This document shows, piece by piece, positions 61,722-64,000 of a stretch of 64,000 nt of DNA. The stretch spans positions 372,001 to 436,000 of the forward strand of contig NZ_QOVK01000001.1 of NCBI RefSeq assembly GCF_004104075.1. Direction: 5' to 3'. Position 1 is the first letter of the stretch; every line of letters starts with the position of its first letter. The DNA comes from Leeuwenhoekiella polynyae. Its GTDB lineage: Bacteria; Bacteroidota; Bacteroidia; Flavobacteriales; Flavobacteriaceae. The notes below the pieces were generated by a model that saw only the letters and a list, made by a program, of their open reading frames with translations, had not been told where the DNA came from and searched no databases. The position numbers and the translations under genes are program-made.

Positions 61722-62488
61722 TAAAGTTTAATTTCTTTTAACCCGCCGGGAATATTAAACGGAAAGCTTACATCTGCGTTAAAATCAATTCCGCGGTATT
61801 CAATATCTATAGTTGTTGTCTTTTCTGTTTCCTGAGCTCTTACGTGGATTTCTGACGGAAAGTAACCGTTTTCCTCCTGAATATAATCGTCATATTGGAT
61901 GGTAAGATCCCTATTTTCTTCCTGCTGTGTAAGGCGTTGCTCCTGAAGTGTAAATGCTCCAGAATTCAAGTAGAAAAATAGATTGAAAAGTTTAGATTGC
62001 TTTCTTGGCGCAATGAGATAACGAGATGAGGTTGATCCTGCACTAAAACCACCATTTCTTAGATCATAAATTGGCTGACCGGTCAATAAAGCTTCAACCT
62101 GATCATAGTCTAATTCTGTGCCTAACAAATCACTCAGCAACTCAAAATCACCGTCAAAATAGGTGCCCTCTATCTTCTCATAAAACTGAACGCGATCTCT
62201 GGTGATCATTGCTTTTGCAAGAGAAATTCCCAAAACAGAAGCACTCATCCAGATGGTTTCTCCTTTCTGCATACGCAAACTCACCGTCACACTTTGATTG
62301 GTTTCCGGATCAGAATATTTAATCTTTAAACGTGCCGCAAGTGTTTCAAATTGCGGGTGTGTCTCATAATGCGTTGCAATTATTTTTGCAGAAGCAAGAT
62401 CTTCTACTGAAGCGGTGTTTTTTGTAGACTTACAAGCTGCCAAACTTAAAAGAGTTGTAAGCACTAAAACTTTATGGAGTATTCGCAT
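61721..62488 (-). CDS. DUF4292 lipoprotein
   Basis: A 255-residue lipoprotein (lipobox LAAC, C19) of the DUF4292 family. It is beta-rich (LKIKYSDPETNQSVTVSLRM, WMSASVLGISLAKAMITRDR, DIEYRGIDFNADVSFPFNIP), with a fold like the outer-membrane lipoprotein carriers LolA/LolB. It is adjacent to TPR and EnvC-like genes, with 1-nt spacing or overlap, so one operon. A lipoprotein-targeting role is a guess. Confidence 0.85.
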   Translation of the reverse strand: MRILHKVLVLTTLLSLAACKSTKNTASVEDLASAKIIATHYETHPQFETLAARLKIKYSDPETNQSVTVSLRMQKGETIWMSASVLGISLAKAMITRDRVQFYEKIEGTYFDGDFELLSDLLGTELDYDQVEALLTGQPIYDLRNGGFSAGSTSSRYLIAPRKQSKLFNLFFYLNSGAFTLQEQRLTQQEENRDLTIQYDDYIQEENGYFPSEIHVRAQETEKTTTIDIEYRGIDFNADVSFPFNIPGGLKEIKL

Positions 62489-62489
62489 A

Positions 62490-63836
62490 TTATTGTGTCA
62501 AATTTGTAAGGCGTTTACGGTAATCTGCAGCTTTAGCCGCGTTACCTAATTTATCATAAGCGCGTGCCAGTTCACTATAAAAATCAGCTTGCATCTTTGG
62601 GTTGTCAATGATGTAATCCAAACCCATTTCCAAATAATCTGCAGCTTCTTTTGTATTGCCTAGTCCATTTTGAGCAACACCGTATACTAAATAAAATAAA
62701 GCCTGAGCCGGGTATAGCATAAGTGCCTCCTCGCTAAGTGCAGCAGCCTTATCAAACTGACTAGCCTGAAGTTGCAACATAATCAGATTACGCAAAACAT
62801 TAATATCTGAAACATCTTTTTTGTAAGCAGCTTCGTAGTACGATAACGCCTTTGTGCTATCTTTATTTTTTAAATAGTAAGCACCCAGTTCTTCATTTAC
62901 ATCGGTTTGTTCTTCCGAAGAAAATAAAGCGATCGCCTGTTCCAGTTCCGGTTCATACTCAGGGTTTCTATCCACATAGATCAGAAAATCGTTTAGAACG
63001 CTGTGTTTTGCTTTGGGTTCAATGCGGCTGCTTTTCATCACCTTCTCTAAAGAATTGAAGGCTTGCTGTACGTCACCATTCTCTAAATGGAATTTATAAA
63101 GCGCCAAATGCACAGCATCTGCTTTAGGATTTATCTTTAATAAACGCTGAGCGATTACATAAGCTTTATCAGTATTGCCTTGCTCGCTGTAAACATAAAT
63201 GAGATTGAGGTAATTTTGCTCATTCTCAGGGTCTGCATCAATCTCTTTTAGAAGCACACGCTCTTTAACATCACCTCCACTCAGTGCCAGCGCCTGCTCT
63301 CTTATCTGGCTGCGGTAGGCATCTTTACCCAAATTGTCATCCAACTCATCCAGAACAGTAAGTGCTTTTTCAAAAGCCCCTTTACGAACATAAATTCGTG
63401 CTAAATCTTCTTTATATCTGATATCAAATTTTACCAGATCCTGCACCAAATCTATCGCCTTATCAAAATCCTGACGTGCATAATAAACCTCATAAAGGCT
63501 TTCCATCATATCGCGTTGATTCGGTTTGAGCTGTAAGGCTTTTAGGTAATTATTTTCGGCTTCCTGAACATTACCCAGAGCTGCTTCGTTTTTTCCTTTT
63601 TCAAAATAGAGAATGGGTTCTTGCGGGCGTAAGGCTATGCATTTATCTAAAGCTGCAATCGCCCGGTCGTAATTCTCGATTCCTTTCTGCTTTAAAGCTT
63701 CAAAAAAAGACTCCTGAAAATCATCTGTAACATCTTCAAGATCATCCACATTTACATCTTGTAAAGGATTAGGCTCTTGCGCTTCCGCCAACGGCGAAAA
63801 CAACAAAGTGATCAACAAGATTATAAATGCTTTCAT
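62490..63836 (-). CDS. Tetratricopeptide-repeat protein, exported
   Basis: A 448-residue protein with a signal peptide (1-19) and about ten TPR-like helix pairs from ~60 on (YFEKGKNEAALGNVQEAENN, YLKALQLKPNQRDMMESLYE, ALSYYEAAYKKDVSDINVLR). TPR scaffolds mediate protein contacts; in this operon it may hold the DUF4292 and EnvC-like proteins together at the envelope. Its stop is 1 nt from the DUF4292 start. Confidence 0.9.
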   Translation of the reverse strand: MKAFIILLITLLFSPLAEAQEPNPLQDVNVDDLEDVTDDFQESFFEALKQKGIENYDRAIAALDKCIALRPQEPILYFEKGKNEAALGNVQEAENNYLKALQLKPNQRDMMESLYEVYYARQDFDKAIDLVQDLVKFDIRYKEDLARIYVRKGAFEKALTVLDELDDNLGKDAYRSQIREQALALSGGDVKERVLLKEIDADPENEQNYLNLIYVYSEQGNTDKAYVIAQRLLKINPKADAVHLALYKFHLENGDVQQAFNSLEKVMKSSRIEPKAKHSVLNDFLIYVDRNPEYEPELEQAIALFSSEEQTDVNEELGAYYLKNKDSTKALSYYEAAYKKDVSDINVLRNLIMLQLQASQFDKAAALSEEALMLYPAQALFYLVYGVAQNGLGNTKEAADYLEMGLDYIIDNPKMQADFYSELARAYDKLGNAAKAADYRKRLTNLTQ

Positions 63837-63845
63837 CTTTATAAA

Positions 63846-64000
63846 TTAAATCAGCTCTGAATAATCTCCGATGCTGATTGCTGTAAAGTTACCATCGAAT
63901 TTAGCATAATTACCTATCATCGCGTTTTTTAACTGCGCGTTAGTAATTTCACTAAAAGTCTGAATTAAACTTTCTGATATTGTACTGTTCTCTATTACTG
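63846..64000 (-). CDS. Sugar-phosphate nucleotidyltransferase, C-terminal end only
   Basis: The last 51 residues (ending GNFTAISIGDYSELI) of a minus-strand gene that begins outside the window. VIENSTISESLIQTFSEITN and NAMIGNYAKFDGNF match the left-handed beta-helix tail of glucose-1-phosphate thymidylyltransferase-like (RmlA-type) proteins. Its stop is 9 nt before the TPR ATG, so it leads this operon. Confidence 0.7.
   Translation of the reverse strand, partial: VIENSTISESLIQTFSEITNAQLKNAMIGNYAKFDGNFTAISIGDYSELI

Overview
The window looks like a chromosomal segment from a gliding-type marine member of the Flavobacteriaceae (Bacteroidota). The evidence is a GldH gliding lipoprotein, many short lipoprotein signals, a DUF4292/TPR/EnvC-like cell-envelope block, an HU-CCDC81/SPOR protein, RicT next to gldH, the near absence of Shine-Dalgarno sequences, and several TAnnTTTG promoter boxes (the best, ahead of hemH, also has a TTG element 21 nt upstream). 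The genus cannot be fixed from the sequence alone. No rRNA, tRNA or CRISPR array was found, and there is no insertion sequence with a recognisable transposase.

Layout. 1-3165: the 5' part of a very large outer-membrane protein, divergent from exonuclease III (xth). 4.1-6.9 kb: OmpA-type lipoprotein, Rieske lipoprotein, Tas-type aldo-keto reductase. 6.9-10.5 kb: two paralogous FKBP lipoproteins flanking a cbpA-cbpM chaperone pair and a ZIP-like transporter. 10.5-20.5 kb: acyl-CoA dehydrogenase, active-type M23 peptidase, radical SAM protein, enoyl-CoA hydratase, NtrY-like histidine kinase with hemJ, and a sortilin-like propeller protein. 20.5-36 kb: MATE pump and a nearly complete heme block (hemH, AraC regulator, hemA, hemC, hemD, hemE, three passenger genes, hemF, hemB) broken by an antisense helicase. 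36-42 kb: a pseudogene, CNNM/CorC transporter, MGMT, serine hydrolase, exonuclease, dipeptide-type ABC ATPase. 42.4-50 kb: split CoA-transferase with a peroxiredoxin between its subunits, PBP1A, gldH, ricT, trhO. 50.5-54 kb: recA, a lipoprotein, an ECF sigma factor and a membrane-anchored beta-barrel-like partner. 54-64 kb: plsC, trpS, dprA, HU/SPOR protein, thioesterase, M20 amidohydrolase, degenerate LytM/EnvC-like protein, DUF4292 lipoprotein, TPR protein, and the end of a nucleotidyltransferase.

Functional logic. The heme genes here cover glutamyl-tRNA to protoheme except HemL; protoporphyrinogen oxidation would be done by HemJ, about 4.7 kb from hemH. The AraC regulator, divergent from hemA, is a plausible local regulator. 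hemB looks like the zinc-free type and hemH carries an internal five-cysteine insert that may hold an Fe-S cluster.

Most unusual point. hemD is not free-standing: a DUF559 (Vsr/PD-(D/E)XK-like) endonuclease reading frame, bounded by GA/CT-rich hairpin ends in inverted orientation, sits between hemC and hemD and is fused in frame to hemD, with the right-end repeat translated as the linker. A solo hairpin element of similar design lies at 17301-17346. Together they suggest a small mobile cassette (endonuclease plus palindromic ends) that has created a fusion with an essential biosynthetic enzyme. A second unusual object is the membrane-anchored SF2 helicase inserted antisense between hemF and hemB.
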